From Pseudomonas putida (GTDB lineage: Bacteria > Pseudomonadota > Gammaproteobacteria > Pseudomonadales > Pseudomonadaceae): a stretch of DNA of 64,000 nt. Location: the NCBI RefSeq assembly GCF_016406145.1, contig NZ_CP066306.1, forward strand, positions 868,001 to 932,000. The letters run 5' to 3'. Position 1 is the stretch's first letter. The number at the start of each line of letters is the position of its first letter. This document shows positions 10,471 through 18,513 of the stretch, in pieces. A model generated the notes under the pieces. The model had not been told where the DNA came from. It worked only from the letters and a program-made list of their open reading frames with translations, and made no database searches. The position numbers and the translations under genes are program-made.

Positions 10471-10655
10471 CGGAAACCTGTGGCCTCGGCGCAGTAGAGG
10501 GGGCGGCAGATTATCATCTGTTTGTAACAAACGGTTGCTGTTTGCCGTTGTCGGCATGGTTCCATCGGCTCTGGAAGGGGGGTGGGGCAACCGGTCACGC
10601 GGCAAACAACCGCACCGCCTGCCGGGCGATTCAGGACTATGCTTGCTATCAATCG

Positions 10656-10669
10656 TTGATCTGGATCAA
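10656..10669. promoter_or_regulatory. ANR/FNR box upstream of cioA
   Basis: TTGATCTGGATCAA is a perfect match to the FNR/ANR consensus TTGAT-N4-ATCAA. It lies 147 bases before the cioA start codon in a 346-base gene-free region (10471-10816) that otherwise holds only the divergent promoters. It suggests that the oxygen-sensing regulator ANR controls cioAB. Confidence 0.8.
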
Positions 10670-10816
10670 TCGTTCCAGAAACAACGAATTGGCCTGTGGG
10701 CCGAAATCCCTGCGATCGAACAGAACAATTCCAACGTGCCGCACTCGACACTAACGCGGGGGCAGTGGGCAACGGGCCACGAGCCCGGAAGCCGGATTAC
10801 CTGAAGAGGAAGCATC

Positions 10817-12253
10817 ATGTTCGGAATAGAAGCCCTCGAGCTCGCCCGAATTCAGTTTGCCTTTACCGTGTCGTTCCACATCCTGTTCCCGGCCATCACC
10901 ATTGGCCTTGCGAGTTACCTGGCGGTTCTAGAAGGCCTTTGGCTGAGAACCAACGAGCAGGTCTACCGTGACCTTTACCACTTCTGGTCGAAGATCTTCG
11001 CCGTGAACTTCGGTATGGGGGTGGTTTCCGGCCTGGTCATGGCCTACCAGTTCGGTACCAACTGGAGTCGTTTCTCCGACTTCGCCGGCGCTGTCACTGG
11101 CCCACTGCTCACCTATGAAGTGCTGACCGCGTTCTTCCTTGAGGCGGGCTTCCTCGGTGTCATGCTGTTCGGCTGGAACCGCGTGGGCCGCGGTCTGCAC
11201 TTCTTCTCCACCGTGATGGTGGCGTTGGGTACGCTGGTGTCGACCTTCTGGATCCTGGCGTCCAACAGCTGGATGCAGACCCCGCAAGGCCACGAGATCA
11301 TCGATGGTCGGGTCGTCCCGGTGGACTGGCTGGCGATCATCTTCAACCCGTCGTTCCCCTACCGCCTGATGCACATGGCCACCGCCGCGTTCGTTGCCAC
11401 TGCCTTCTTCGTTGGCGCCTCGGCGGCCTGGCACCTGCTGCGCGGCCGGGACAACCCGGCGGTGCGCAAGATGCTGTCGATGGCCATGTGGATGGCGCTG
11501 ATCGTTGCCCCCATCCAGGCCGTGATCGGTGACTTCCACGGGCTGAACACCCTCAAGCATCAGCCGGTGAAAATTGCCGCAATCGAAGGCCACTGGGAGA
11601 ACGTTCCCGGTGAGCCAACCCCGCTGATCCTGTTCGGCATCCCGGACATGGAGGCCGAAACCACTCGCTTCAAGGTCGAAATTCCGGCGCTCGGTAGCCT
11701 GATCCTTACCCATAGCCTGGATAAGCAAGTGCCTGCGATGAAGGAGTTCCCGCCCGAGGACCGTCCTAATTCGACCATTGTCTTCTGGTCGTTCCGGATC
11801 ATGGTGGGGCTTGGCTTCCTGATGATCTTCGTTGGCCTGTGGAGCCTCTGGCTGCGCAAACGCGGCACCCTCTACACTTCACGCCCGTTCCTCTACCTGA
11901 CACTGTGGATGGGCCCGTCGGGCCTGATCGCCATTCTGGCCGGCTGGTTCACCACCGAGATCGGCCGTCAGCCTTGGGTGGTGTACGGCCTGATGCGTAC
12001 GTCGGAGGGCGTGTCCAACCATAGCTACGCCCAGCTGGGCTTTACCCTGATTGCATTCGTGGTGGTGTACTTCGCGCTGTTCGGCACTGGCCTGGGCTAC
12101 ATGATGCGCCTTGTGCGAAAAGGGCCGAAAACGGGCGAGGGCGATGAGCACACGCCTGGTGGCCCTGGCCAGAAGCGTACGCCGGCACGGCCGCTGTCCG
12201 CAGCCGATGAAGGCCGCAAGGCCACTGCCCCCAGCCTGAGCAAGGAGAACTGA
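10817..12253 (+). CDS. cioA: cyanide-insensitive ubiquinol oxidase subunit I
   Basis: A 478-residue bd-type oxidase subunit I that carries the haems and oxidises ubiquinol, reducing oxygen to water without proton pumping. The N-terminus has ARIQFAFTVSFHILFPAITIG with the haem-ligand His; GRQPWVVYGLMRTSEG near the C-terminal third is the conserved bd motif. The quinol loop is short, as in the CIO branch. The start follows GAGGAAG. cioB starts three bases after the stop. The hydrophilic C-terminal tail (about 40 residues) is longer than in E. coli CydA. Confidence 0.94.
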   Translation: MFGIEALELARIQFAFTVSFHILFPAITIGLASYLAVLEGLWLRTNEQVYRDLYHFWSKIFAVNFGMGVVSGLVMAYQFGTNWSRFSDFAGAVTGPLLTYEVLTAFFLEAGFLGVMLFGWNRVGRGLHFFSTVMVALGTLVSTFWILASNSWMQTPQGHEIIDGRVVPVDWLAIIFNPSFPYRLMHMATAAFVATAFFVGASAAWHLLRGRDNPAVRKMLSMAMWMALIVAPIQAVIGDFHGLNTLKHQPVKIAAIEGHWENVPGEPTPLILFGIPDMEAETTRFKVEIPALGSLILTHSLDKQVPAMKEFPPEDRPNSTIVFWSFRIMVGLGFLMIFVGLWSLWLRKRGTLYTSRPFLYLTLWMGPSGLIAILAGWFTTEIGRQPWVVYGLMRTSEGVSNHSYAQLGFTLIAFVVVYFALFGTGLGYMMRLVRKGPKTGEGDEHTPGGPGQKRTPARPLSAADEGRKATAPSLSKEN

Positions 12254-12256
12254 GCC

Positions 12257-13264
12257 ATGGGTATCGACCTTCCGCTGATCTGGGCCGTGATCATCATCTT
12301 CGGTGTCATGATGTACGTGGTGATGGACGGGTTCGATCTGGGTATTGGCATGCTCTTCCCGTTCGTCAAGGCTGAGCAGGACCGAGATGTGATGATGAAC
12401 ACCGTCGCCCCTGTATGGGACGGTAACGAAACCTGGTTGGTCTTGGGCGGTGCCGGTTTGTTCGGGGCCTTCCCGATGGCCTATTCGGTGGTGCTCGAAG
12501 CGCTTTATCTGCCGCTGATCCTCATGCTGATCGGCCTGATTTTCCGCGGAGTGGCCTTCGAGTTCCGTTTCAAGGCCAAGGACGACAAGCGCCACATCTG
12601 GGATAAGGCGTTCATCGGCGGTTCACTGGTGGCGACCTTTTTCCAGGGGGTCGCGCTGGGGGCGTTCATCGAGGGCTTCAAGGTAGTGGACCGGCATTAC
12701 GCCGGTGGCACGCTCGACTGGCTGACCCCGTTCAGCCTGTTCAGTGGCCTGGGCCTGATCGTTGCGTACACCTTGCTCGGTTGCACCTGGCTGATCATGA
12801 AGACCGAGGGGCCTCTGCAAGCGCAGATGCACAAGCTCGGCCGGCCGCTGGCCCTGGTGTTGCTGGTGGTGATCGGCATCGTCAGCCTGTGGACGCCGAT
12901 CGCTTACCCACAGATTGCTGATCGCTGGTTCAGCATGCCCAACCTGATCTGGTTCATGCCGGTACCGCTTCTCGTGCTGGTAACGTTCTACGGGTTGTTC
13001 AAGGCAGTGGCACGCAGTGCCAACTACACCCCGTTCCTGCTGACGTTGGTGCTGATCTTCCTTGGCTACAGCGGCCTGGGCATCAGCCTCTGGCCGTATA
13101 TCATCCCGCCGTCGATCTCGATCTGGGATGCAGCTGCGCCGCCACAGAGCCAGGGCTTCATGCTGGTAGGCACGTTGTTCATCCTGCCATTCATCCTGGG
13201 GTATACCTTCTGGAGCTACTACGTGTTCCGCGGCAAGGTCACCCACGAAGACGGCTATCACTAG
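12257..13264 (+). CDS. cioB: cyanide-insensitive ubiquinol oxidase subunit II
   Basis: A 335-residue subunit II of the bd-type oxidase with about eight TM helices. Characteristic segments are VMMYVVMDGFDLGIGMLFPF, VAPVWDGNETWLVLGGAGLF and FRGVAFEFRFK. It forms the heterodimer with CioA. It is translated from ATG three bases after cioA and followed within eleven bases by the small third subunit gene, so the three form one operon under the ANR box. Confidence 0.95.
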   Translation: MGIDLPLIWAVIIIFGVMMYVVMDGFDLGIGMLFPFVKAEQDRDVMMNTVAPVWDGNETWLVLGGAGLFGAFPMAYSVVLEALYLPLILMLIGLIFRGVAFEFRFKAKDDKRHIWDKAFIGGSLVATFFQGVALGAFIEGFKVVDRHYAGGTLDWLTPFSLFSGLGLIVAYTLLGCTWLIMKTEGPLQAQMHKLGRPLALVLLVVIGIVSLWTPIAYPQIADRWFSMPNLIWFMPVPLLVLVTFYGLFKAVARSANYTPFLLTLVLIFLGYSGLGISLWPYIIPPSISIWDAAAPPQSQGFMLVGTLFILPFILGYTFWSYYVFRGKVTHEDGYH

Positions 13265-13275
13265 GAGGGCCCATC

Positions 13276-13428
13276 ATGGCTGGCAAACATGGCCTGGAAG
13301 AGAAGAAACCGCTGTGGCAACGCCTGGGCTGGTTGTTGCTGATCTGGGCCGCGAGCGTGGCCGCCCTGGGCGTGGCGGCCTATGTGATGCGGCTGTTCAT
13401 GAGCGCGGCGGGGCTGACCACGCATTGA
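13276..13428 (+). CDS. small CydX-like subunit (DUF2474)
   Basis: A 50-residue protein: a charged N-terminal stretch (HGLEEKKPLWQRLGW) followed by one TM helix (about residues 18-42) and a short tail ending in TTH. The family DUF2474 is found directly downstream of cioB genes and is analogous in size and topology to CydX/CbdX, which stabilise the haems of bd oxidases. It starts eleven bases after cioB behind AGGAGGG and is followed by a hairpin terminator, so it is the last gene of the cio operon. Confidence 0.85.
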   Translation: MAGKHGLEEKKPLWQRLGWLLLIWAASVAALGVAAYVMRLFMSAAGLTTH

Positions 13429-13435
13429 TGGTTGT

Positions 13436-13454
13436 GGGCTGCACCGTGCAGCCC
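13436..13454 (+). terminator. hairpin after the cio operon
   Basis: GGGCTGCAC-C-GTGCAGCCC, a nearly perfect palindrome, lies eight bases after the DUF2474 stop and just before the convergent end of rlmG. There is no strong T tract, so termination may be inefficient. Confidence 0.5.
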
Positions 13455-13460
13455 TCAGCT

Positions 13461-14585
13461 TCACTTGCGGGCTTTGAGTATCACGAACTTCGGTGTCGCG
13501 GCCACCTGTTCAACTCCCCTGAACAGGCGCGCCAGCTTGCTGTGATAGCCCAAGTGGCGATTACCGACGATATACAACGCACCGCCGACCACCAATGCCT
13601 CACGCGCCTGCTGGAACATGCGCCAGGCAAGGAAGTCGCCCACCACTTGCTGTTGGTGGAACGGCGGGTTGCACAGCACTACATCCAGCGACTGCTTTTC
13701 CACCCCCGCCAGGCCATCGCCTGCCAGCACCGTCACCGCGCGATCGCCCAGCGCTGCCTGCCAGTTTTCCTGCGCTGACTGCACCGCCATGTACGATTCA
13801 TCCACCAGTGTGTAGTGCGCCTGGGGGTTGGTCAGCGCGTTGGCGATGGCCAGTACGCCGTTGCCGCAACCCAGGTCAGCGACACGTGCATTGCCCAGGT
13901 CGCGTGGCAGGTGTGGGAGGAAGGCCCGTGTGCCGATATCCAGACCGTCGCGGCAGAATACGTTGGCATGGTTGAGCAGTTCGAGCGCCGGTGAGTCGAG
14001 ACGATAGCGGGTGGGGTACGGGGAGCTGGCGCCAGGGCGCTGGGCGAAGTTGGCCGTCAGCAAGCGCGCTTTTTTTTGCGCCAGCGAAGCCTGTACCGGG
14101 CCGATGTACTTCTCCAACAGCTCACCCGCAGCCCGTGGCAAGTGTTTGATCATGGCCGCAGCGATGACCTGGGCGCCGGGCGCCAGATGACCTTGCAACC
14201 GGATCAGTTGCTCTTCGAGCAGTGCAAGGGTTTTGGGCACGCGCACCAGCACGCGATCGAAGTGCCCCTGCCAGTGCTCGCTGGCGGGCACGAAGGGCAC
14301 GCTGTCGAAAGCCTTGCCGTTGCGTGCGAGGTTTTTTTCCAGGGCCATGTGGGCCAGGTGCGAGTCGCCACTGCTGACCACTGACACGTGGTCGACCAGG
14401 CTGGCGGCCAATGCGCCGAAGCTGTCATTTAGTACCAGCACTCTGCTCTCGGCTGCCAGCTGCTGAGCATGCAACTGCTCGAGCAGGTATTCATCGGCGG
14501 CATCAAAGGCCTGCAACGGGTCGTTGGCCTGGTCCGGCTGGCGGATCAGGTCGAGTTCGGCGTAGGGGGTGGTCAACAGGGGCAT
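13461..14585 (-). CDS. rlmG: 23S rRNA (guanine-1835-N2)-methyltransferase
   Basis: A 374-residue SAM-dependent methyltransferase with the two-domain architecture of RlmG/RsmC: a degenerate N-terminal and a catalytic C-terminal Rossmann domain. The N-terminus NDPLQAFDAADEYLL and LNDSFGALAASL are typical of RlmG rather than RsmC. The catalytic motif is VLCNPPFHQQQVVGDFLAWRMF (NPPF). I start at the ATG at 14585 because the family begins with a short lead before the DPLQA segment; an upstream GTG (14618) would add eleven residues. It modifies 23S rRNA of the large subunit. Confidence 0.86.
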   Translation of the reverse strand: MPLLTTPYAELDLIRQPDQANDPLQAFDAADEYLLEQLHAQQLAAESRVLVLNDSFGALAASLVDHVSVVSSGDSHLAHMALEKNLARNGKAFDSVPFVPASEHWQGHFDRVLVRVPKTLALLEEQLIRLQGHLAPGAQVIAAAMIKHLPRAAGELLEKYIGPVQASLAQKKARLLTANFAQRPGASSPYPTRYRLDSPALELLNHANVFCRDGLDIGTRAFLPHLPRDLGNARVADLGCGNGVLAIANALTNPQAHYTLVDESYMAVQSAQENWQAALGDRAVTVLAGDGLAGVEKQSLDVVLCNPPFHQQQVVGDFLAWRMFQQAREALVVGGALYIVGNRHLGYHSKLARLFRGVEQVAATPKFVILKARK

Positions 14586-14677
14586 GGCATCTGGCTCGGG
14601 CACGGATCTGCCCGTCACGGATCGTCACGGGCTTTGGTAGCGATTCTACAGCGCTTTGCTGCTGGTCGCAGGCCGTG

Positions 14678-15388
14678 CTATTGATCGATCAGGCCACGCA
14701 TCATGGCAATGGCAACGGCGCCGGCCTTGTTGGAGGCGTTGGTCTTGGTGATTACGCTGCGGATATGGAAGTTCACCGTGCTTTGCGACAGGGACAGAAT
14801 GCAGGCAACGTCGGCGGCGGTCTTGCCGGCGGCCGACCATTTCAGCACCTCGAGTTCGCGGTCGCTCATCTTCAGCGGCGAACTCAACTTGGCCAGGTGA
14901 TGCTCACAAATGGTGTCATGCAGCGTATGGCACAGCCATTGCACTTGGCCGGCCTTGTCGTACAGCTCATGGATGTCGATCTTGCCAAAGGGCCTTGCCA
15001 CACTGACCTGAGTCTCGTTGTGCCTGAGGTCATGCAGCGACTGAGTCCAGCCGTGGCGCAGGCCATGTTTGCAGGCCTGCTCACGAAAATCCGGGGCTTC
15101 GCTATACAACTCATCGGTCCACAGTACAGGCTCGGTCGACGTGTGACTGAGTGCTGCTGCCGGGTCCTGCTTGTAGAACTCGTCGCGTTGATAACGCTCG
15201 ATCCAGGCAAGCGGATAGTTACTGTACAGGTAGAGCTTGGGTGCCTGGGCCGCAAGCTGAATGCGAAGCTTGAGCCCCATGAACTCCATGCCAAGGTCTT
15301 GTGCCAGGTGTACCGCGAGGTCGAACACCTTCTGGGGAGTGCTTTCGTTGACCAAACGATGTAAATGCTCGTGATTCCAGTGAGGCAT
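14678..15388 (-). CDS. ppoR: LuxR-type quorum-sensing solo (PpoR-like)
   Basis: A 236-residue LuxR regulator with an N-terminal acyl-homoserine-lactone-binding domain and a C-terminal helix-turn-helix (LSDRELEVLKWSAAGKT-like region, residues about 172-225). The residues lining the AHL pocket in TraR/LasR are conserved: Trp62, Tyr66, Asp75, Pro76, Trp90 and Gly113. No luxI synthase lies in the window, so it is a solo. Sequence type and neighbourhood match PpoR of P. putida, which responds to 3-oxo-C6-HSL. A dyad at 15425-15440 in its upstream region may be a binding site. Confidence 0.88.
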   Translation of the reverse strand: MPHWNHEHLHRLVNESTPQKVFDLAVHLAQDLGMEFMGLKLRIQLAAQAPKLYLYSNYPLAWIERYQRDEFYKQDPAAALSHTSTEPVLWTDELYSEAPDFREQACKHGLRHGWTQSLHDLRHNETQVSVARPFGKIDIHELYDKAGQVQWLCHTLHDTICEHHLAKLSSPLKMSDRELEVLKWSAAGKTAADVACILSLSQSTVNFHIRSVITKTNASNKAGAVAIAMMRGLIDQ

Positions 15389-15424
15389 TGACCCTCTCCC
15401 TTGCGTCCTGAAGACTCAATCCGT

Positions 15425-15440
15425 TTGCATACCGGTGCAA
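15425..15440. promoter_or_regulatory. dyad upstream of the LuxR solo gene
   Basis: TTGCA-TACCGG-TGCAA, 37-52 bases before the ppoR start codon. lux boxes are dyads of similar size, but this is shorter than the usual 18-20 bases, so self-regulation is only a possibility. Confidence 0.35.
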
Positions 15441-15452
15441 TTGTAGGAAAAG

Positions 15453-15478
15453 ACCGAGCGGAATGTTCGGTTTTTTTG
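15453..15478 (+). terminator. terminator-like hairpin between ppoR and fpr
   Basis: ACCGA, a nine-base loop, TCGGT and then a run of seven T on the plus strand. It lies between two divergent genes, where a plus-strand terminator is unexpected. It may end a short transcript starting near 15390, or attenuate transcription of fpr. Confidence 0.4.
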
Positions 15479-15599
15479 TTATAGAGGTCTCATCTGCCCA
15501 TGAAAACGGCTCGGTGGTTGCCTGTGCCCCTACAATCGAACGGTTTTTATCCTGGCCGCTTTGCGCGACACTGTGCGTACGCTATCCACGGAGCCCGTC

Positions 15600-16376
15600 A
15601 TGACCGCTAGTGCCGAAAAGTTCACCCGCCAGACCCTGCTGGACGTCCAGCCACTGACGCCTGGCCTGTTCAGCCTGCGGGTGACTCGCGATCCGGGGTT
15701 TCGCTTCCGGGCCGGGCAATTCGCTCGGCTTGGCGTGACCAAAGCCGATGGCAGTGTGGTCTGGCGTGCCTATTCGATGGTGAGCGCGCCGCATGACGAG
15801 TATCTCGACTTCTTCTCTATCGTGGTCCCGGGCGGCGAGTTCACCAGCGAGCTCAGCCGTCTTGGCGAGGGCGATTCACTGCTGATCGACCGCCAGGCAT
15901 TTGGCTACCTGACCCTTGATCGCTTCGTCGGTGGCCGTGACCTGTGGCTGTTGGCGACCGGTACCGGCATTGCGCCGTTCATGTCGATCCTGCAGGACTT
16001 CGAGGCCTGGGAGCGTTTTGACAGCATCAAGCTGGTGTACTCGGTACGCGAGGCCAAGGAACTGGCCTATGTGGATGACATTGCCGGGCTTGAACAGCGT
16101 GATTACCTGGCGGAATTTGCAGGCAAGCTGCAATTCATCCCGGTGGTTACCCGTGAGCAGTATCCGGGTGCGCTGAATGCACGCATCACTACACTGATCG
16201 AGAATGGCGAGCTGGAAAAGGCGGCGGGGCTGGAACTGTCACCCGAGCACTCACGGATCATGCTTTGCGGTAATCCGCAGATGATCGATGAGACCCGCAA
16301 GGTGCTCAAGGCGCGTGACCTGCAACTGAGCCTGAGCAAGCGGCCGGGACAGGTGGCGGTGGAGAACTACTGGTAG
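15600..16376 (+). CDS. fpr: ferredoxin-NADP reductase
   Basis: A 258-residue flavoprotein of the bacterial FNR family. The FAD-binding motif is RAYSMVSAPHDEYLDFFSI (R-x-Y-S), followed by the NADP domain with LLATGTGIAPFMSI and the C-terminal VENYW, which ends with the aromatic residue that stacks on FAD. It moves electrons between NADPH and ferredoxin/flavodoxin and is often tied to oxidative-stress defence. The chosen ATG has GGAG six bases ahead; thirteen upstream in-frame codons lack family support. Confidence 0.92.
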   Translation: MTASAEKFTRQTLLDVQPLTPGLFSLRVTRDPGFRFRAGQFARLGVTKADGSVVWRAYSMVSAPHDEYLDFFSIVVPGGEFTSELSRLGEGDSLLIDRQAFGYLTLDRFVGGRDLWLLATGTGIAPFMSILQDFEAWERFDSIKLVYSVREAKELAYVDDIAGLEQRDYLAEFAGKLQFIPVVTREQYPGALNARITTLIENGELEKAAGLELSPEHSRIMLCGNPQMIDETRKVLKARDLQLSLSKRPGQVAVENYW

Positions 16377-16447
16377 CTGCTAGCTGCGAGCTACAAGCTG
16401 CGAGCGTTGCCCTTGAGCGGCCCTACTCTTGCAGCTTGCAGCTTGCC
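16376..16447. repeat. GCTGC/GCAGC-rich intergenic repeat
   Basis: Tandem and inverted copies of AGCTGCGAGC, AAGCTGCGAGC and GCAGCTTGCAGCTTGC fill the space between the convergent fpr and mscL genes. Such repeats are common between genes in Pseudomonas and can fold into a long hairpin, so this may serve as a two-way terminator. Confidence 0.55.
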
Positions 16448-16452
16448 ATTTT

Positions 16453-16872
16453 TCAAGGCAGGCGATTCTGGTTCTGCGACTTGAGCAAGTCACGAATCTC
16501 GGTCAGCAGCGTTTCCTGAGGGGTAGGGGTCGGCGGTGCGCTTGGCGCCACGGCCTCTTCGCGTTTCAGGCGGTTGATCGCCTTGACACCCATGAAGATG
16601 GCGAATGCCACGATCACGAAGTCGATCACGGTCTGGATGAACTTGCCGTAGGCCAGCACCACGGCCGGTATATCGCCTTCAGCCGCCTTCAAGGTAATGG
16701 CCAGGTCACTGAAGTCCACGCCTCCGATCAATATTCCCAGTGGCGGCATGATGATATCGCCGACGAATGAGGAGACTATCTTGCCGAATGCAGCGCCGAT
16801 AATGATACCGACCGCCATGTCGACGACATTGCCCTTGACCGCGAAGGCCTTGAACTCACTGATCATTCCCAT
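16453..16872 (-). CDS. mscL: large-conductance mechanosensitive channel
   Basis: A 139-residue MscL: the N-terminal amphipathic segment [22 protein letters not shown] leads into TM1, a periplasmic loop and TM2 (about residues 72-98), then a cytoplasmic helix. The pentamer opens on membrane tension during hypo-osmotic shock. Length and motifs are complete. It is a stand-alone gene, convergent with fpr and divergent from radA. Confidence 0.96.
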   Translation of the reverse strand: MGMISEFKAFAVKGNVVDMAVGIIIGAAFGKIVSSFVGDIIMPPLGILIGGVDFSDLAITLKAAEGDIPAVVLAYGKFIQTVIDFVIVAFAIFMGVKAINRLKREEAVAPSAPPTPTPQETLLTEIRDLLKSQNQNRLP

Positions 16873-17049
16873 GTTCGATTCCCTTGTAACAAATGGTGAT
16901 GTTTACGCAGTGTAAGCCACTACAACGCTTCATGCGTCATGTTCAGGGGTAGTGACTGCGCTTAGAACGAATAGTTTTGTCGCATGCCGACGCGCTCGAG
17001 ACACGCCTGCGTCGGCTATCATGGCGATTTTTTCCAGGAGACCCTGCCC

Positions 17050-18417
17050 ATGGCCAAGGCCAAGCGCTTGTATGGCTGCACTGAGTGTGGCGCGACCTTT
17101 CCCAAATGGGCCGGCCAGTGTGGCGAATGCGGTGCCTGGAACACCCTGGTCGAAACCATGATCGAGAGCGGCGGCGCAGCGGCACCCAGCGGTCGCGCCG
17201 GCTGGACCGGGCAACAGGCGCAGATCAAGACCCTGGCCGAAGTCAGCGTCGAGGAAATTCCGCGGTTCACCACCAGCAGCACCGAACTCGATCGCGTGCT
17301 GGGCGGCGGCCTGGTCGACGGCTCGGTGGTGTTGATCGGTGGTGATCCGGGCATCGGCAAATCGACCATTCTGCTGCAGACCTTGTGCAACATTGCTGTG
17401 GGCATGCCGGCGCTGTATGTCACCGGCGAGGAGTCGCAGCAGCAGGTGGCCATGCGTTCACGCCGCCTGGGGCTGCCCCAGGACCAGCTCAAAGTGATGA
17501 CCGAGACCTGTATTGAAACGATCATCGCTACGGCGCGTCAGGAAAAGCCCCGGGTCATGGTCATCGATTCGATCCAGACGATCTTCACCGAGCAATTGCA
17601 ATCAGCGCCTGGCGGTGTTGCTCAGGTGCGCGAAAGTGCGGCATTGCTGGTGCGCTACGCCAAGCAGAGCGGCACGGCGATCTTCCTTGTCGGCCATGTC
17701 ACCAAGGAAGGCTCGCTGGCGGGCCCGCGGGTGCTGGAACACATGGTCGACACCGTGTTGTATTTCGAGGGTGAGTCCGATGGCCGCTTGCGCTTGTTGC
17801 GCGCGGTGAAGAACCGCTTTGGTGCGGTCAATGAATTGGGTGTCTTCGGTATGACCGACCGTGGGCTCAAAGAGGTTTCCAACCCTTCGGCGATCTTCCT
17901 CAACCGGGCTCAGGAAGAAGTACCGGGCAGCGTGGTCATGGCCACGTGGGAAGGTACCCGGCCGATGCTGGTAGAGGTACAAGCGCTGGTCGATGACAGC
18001 CACCTGGCCAACCCGCGACGTGTCACCCTGGGCCTGGACCAGAACCGTTTGGCCATGTTGCTGGCGGTGCTGCACCGCCATGGTGGTATTCCCACCCATG
18101 ACCAGGACGTGTTTCTCAATGTCGTCGGTGGGGTGAAGGTCCTTGAAACCGCGTCGGATCTGGCCTTGTTGGCTGCGGTGATGTCCAGCCTGCGCAACCG
18201 GCCGTTGGCCCATGGGCTGCTGGTATTTGGCGAGATTGGTTTGTCGGGCGAGGTACGGCCGGTTCCCAGTGGGCAGGAGCGCCTGAAAGAAGCGGCGAAA
18301 CATGGCTTCAAGCGGGCCATCGTGCCCAAGGGCAACGCACCGAAGGAATCACCGGCGGGGCTGCAGGTGATCGCAGTAACCCGGCTGGAGCAAGCTCTGG
18401 ACGCCTTGTTCGAATAA
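17050..18417 (+). CDS. radA: DNA repair protein RadA
   Basis: A 455-residue RecA-like ATPase. The N-terminal zinc finger has Cys10, Cys13, Cys24 and Cys27. The Walker A motif GGDPGIGKST follows, then the RadA-specific KNRFG motif in VKNRFGAVNELGVF, and a C-terminal Lon-protease-like domain. It promotes branch migration in recombination. The ATG at 17050 has AGGAG ahead of it; the open frame runs 22 codons further upstream into non-conserved sequence. Confidence 0.96.
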   Translation: MAKAKRLYGCTECGATFPKWAGQCGECGAWNTLVETMIESGGAAAPSGRAGWTGQQAQIKTLAEVSVEEIPRFTTSSTELDRVLGGGLVDGSVVLIGGDPGIGKSTILLQTLCNIAVGMPALYVTGEESQQQVAMRSRRLGLPQDQLKVMTETCIETIIATARQEKPRVMVIDSIQTIFTEQLQSAPGGVAQVRESAALLVRYAKQSGTAIFLVGHVTKEGSLAGPRVLEHMVDTVLYFEGESDGRLRLLRAVKNRFGAVNELGVFGMTDRGLKEVSNPSAIFLNRAQEEVPGSVVMATWEGTRPMLVEVQALVDDSHLANPRRVTLGLDQNRLAMLLAVLHRHGGIPTHDQDVFLNVVGGVKVLETASDLALLAAVMSSLRNRPLAHGLLVFGEIGLSGEVRPVPSGQERLKEAAKHGFKRAIVPKGNAPKESPAGLQVIAVTRLEQALDALFE

Positions 18418-18454
18418 GCCGCTGGCGGCGGGGCAATGGGCCAGGATAGGCCAA

Positions 18455-18489
18455 CAAAAAAAGGGAGCCGACGATGCGCATCGGCTCCC
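18455..18489 (-). terminator. terminator of the xanthine permease gene
   Basis: GGGAGCCGA, a nine-base loop and TCGGCTCCC (18463-18471 with 18481-18489), preceded on the plus strand by a run of A, which is a T tract on the minus strand. It lies just after the permease stop and opposite the end of radA. Confidence 0.8.
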
Positions 18490-18513
18490 CCTGGGTCACC
18501 GCTCAGTCAGCGG

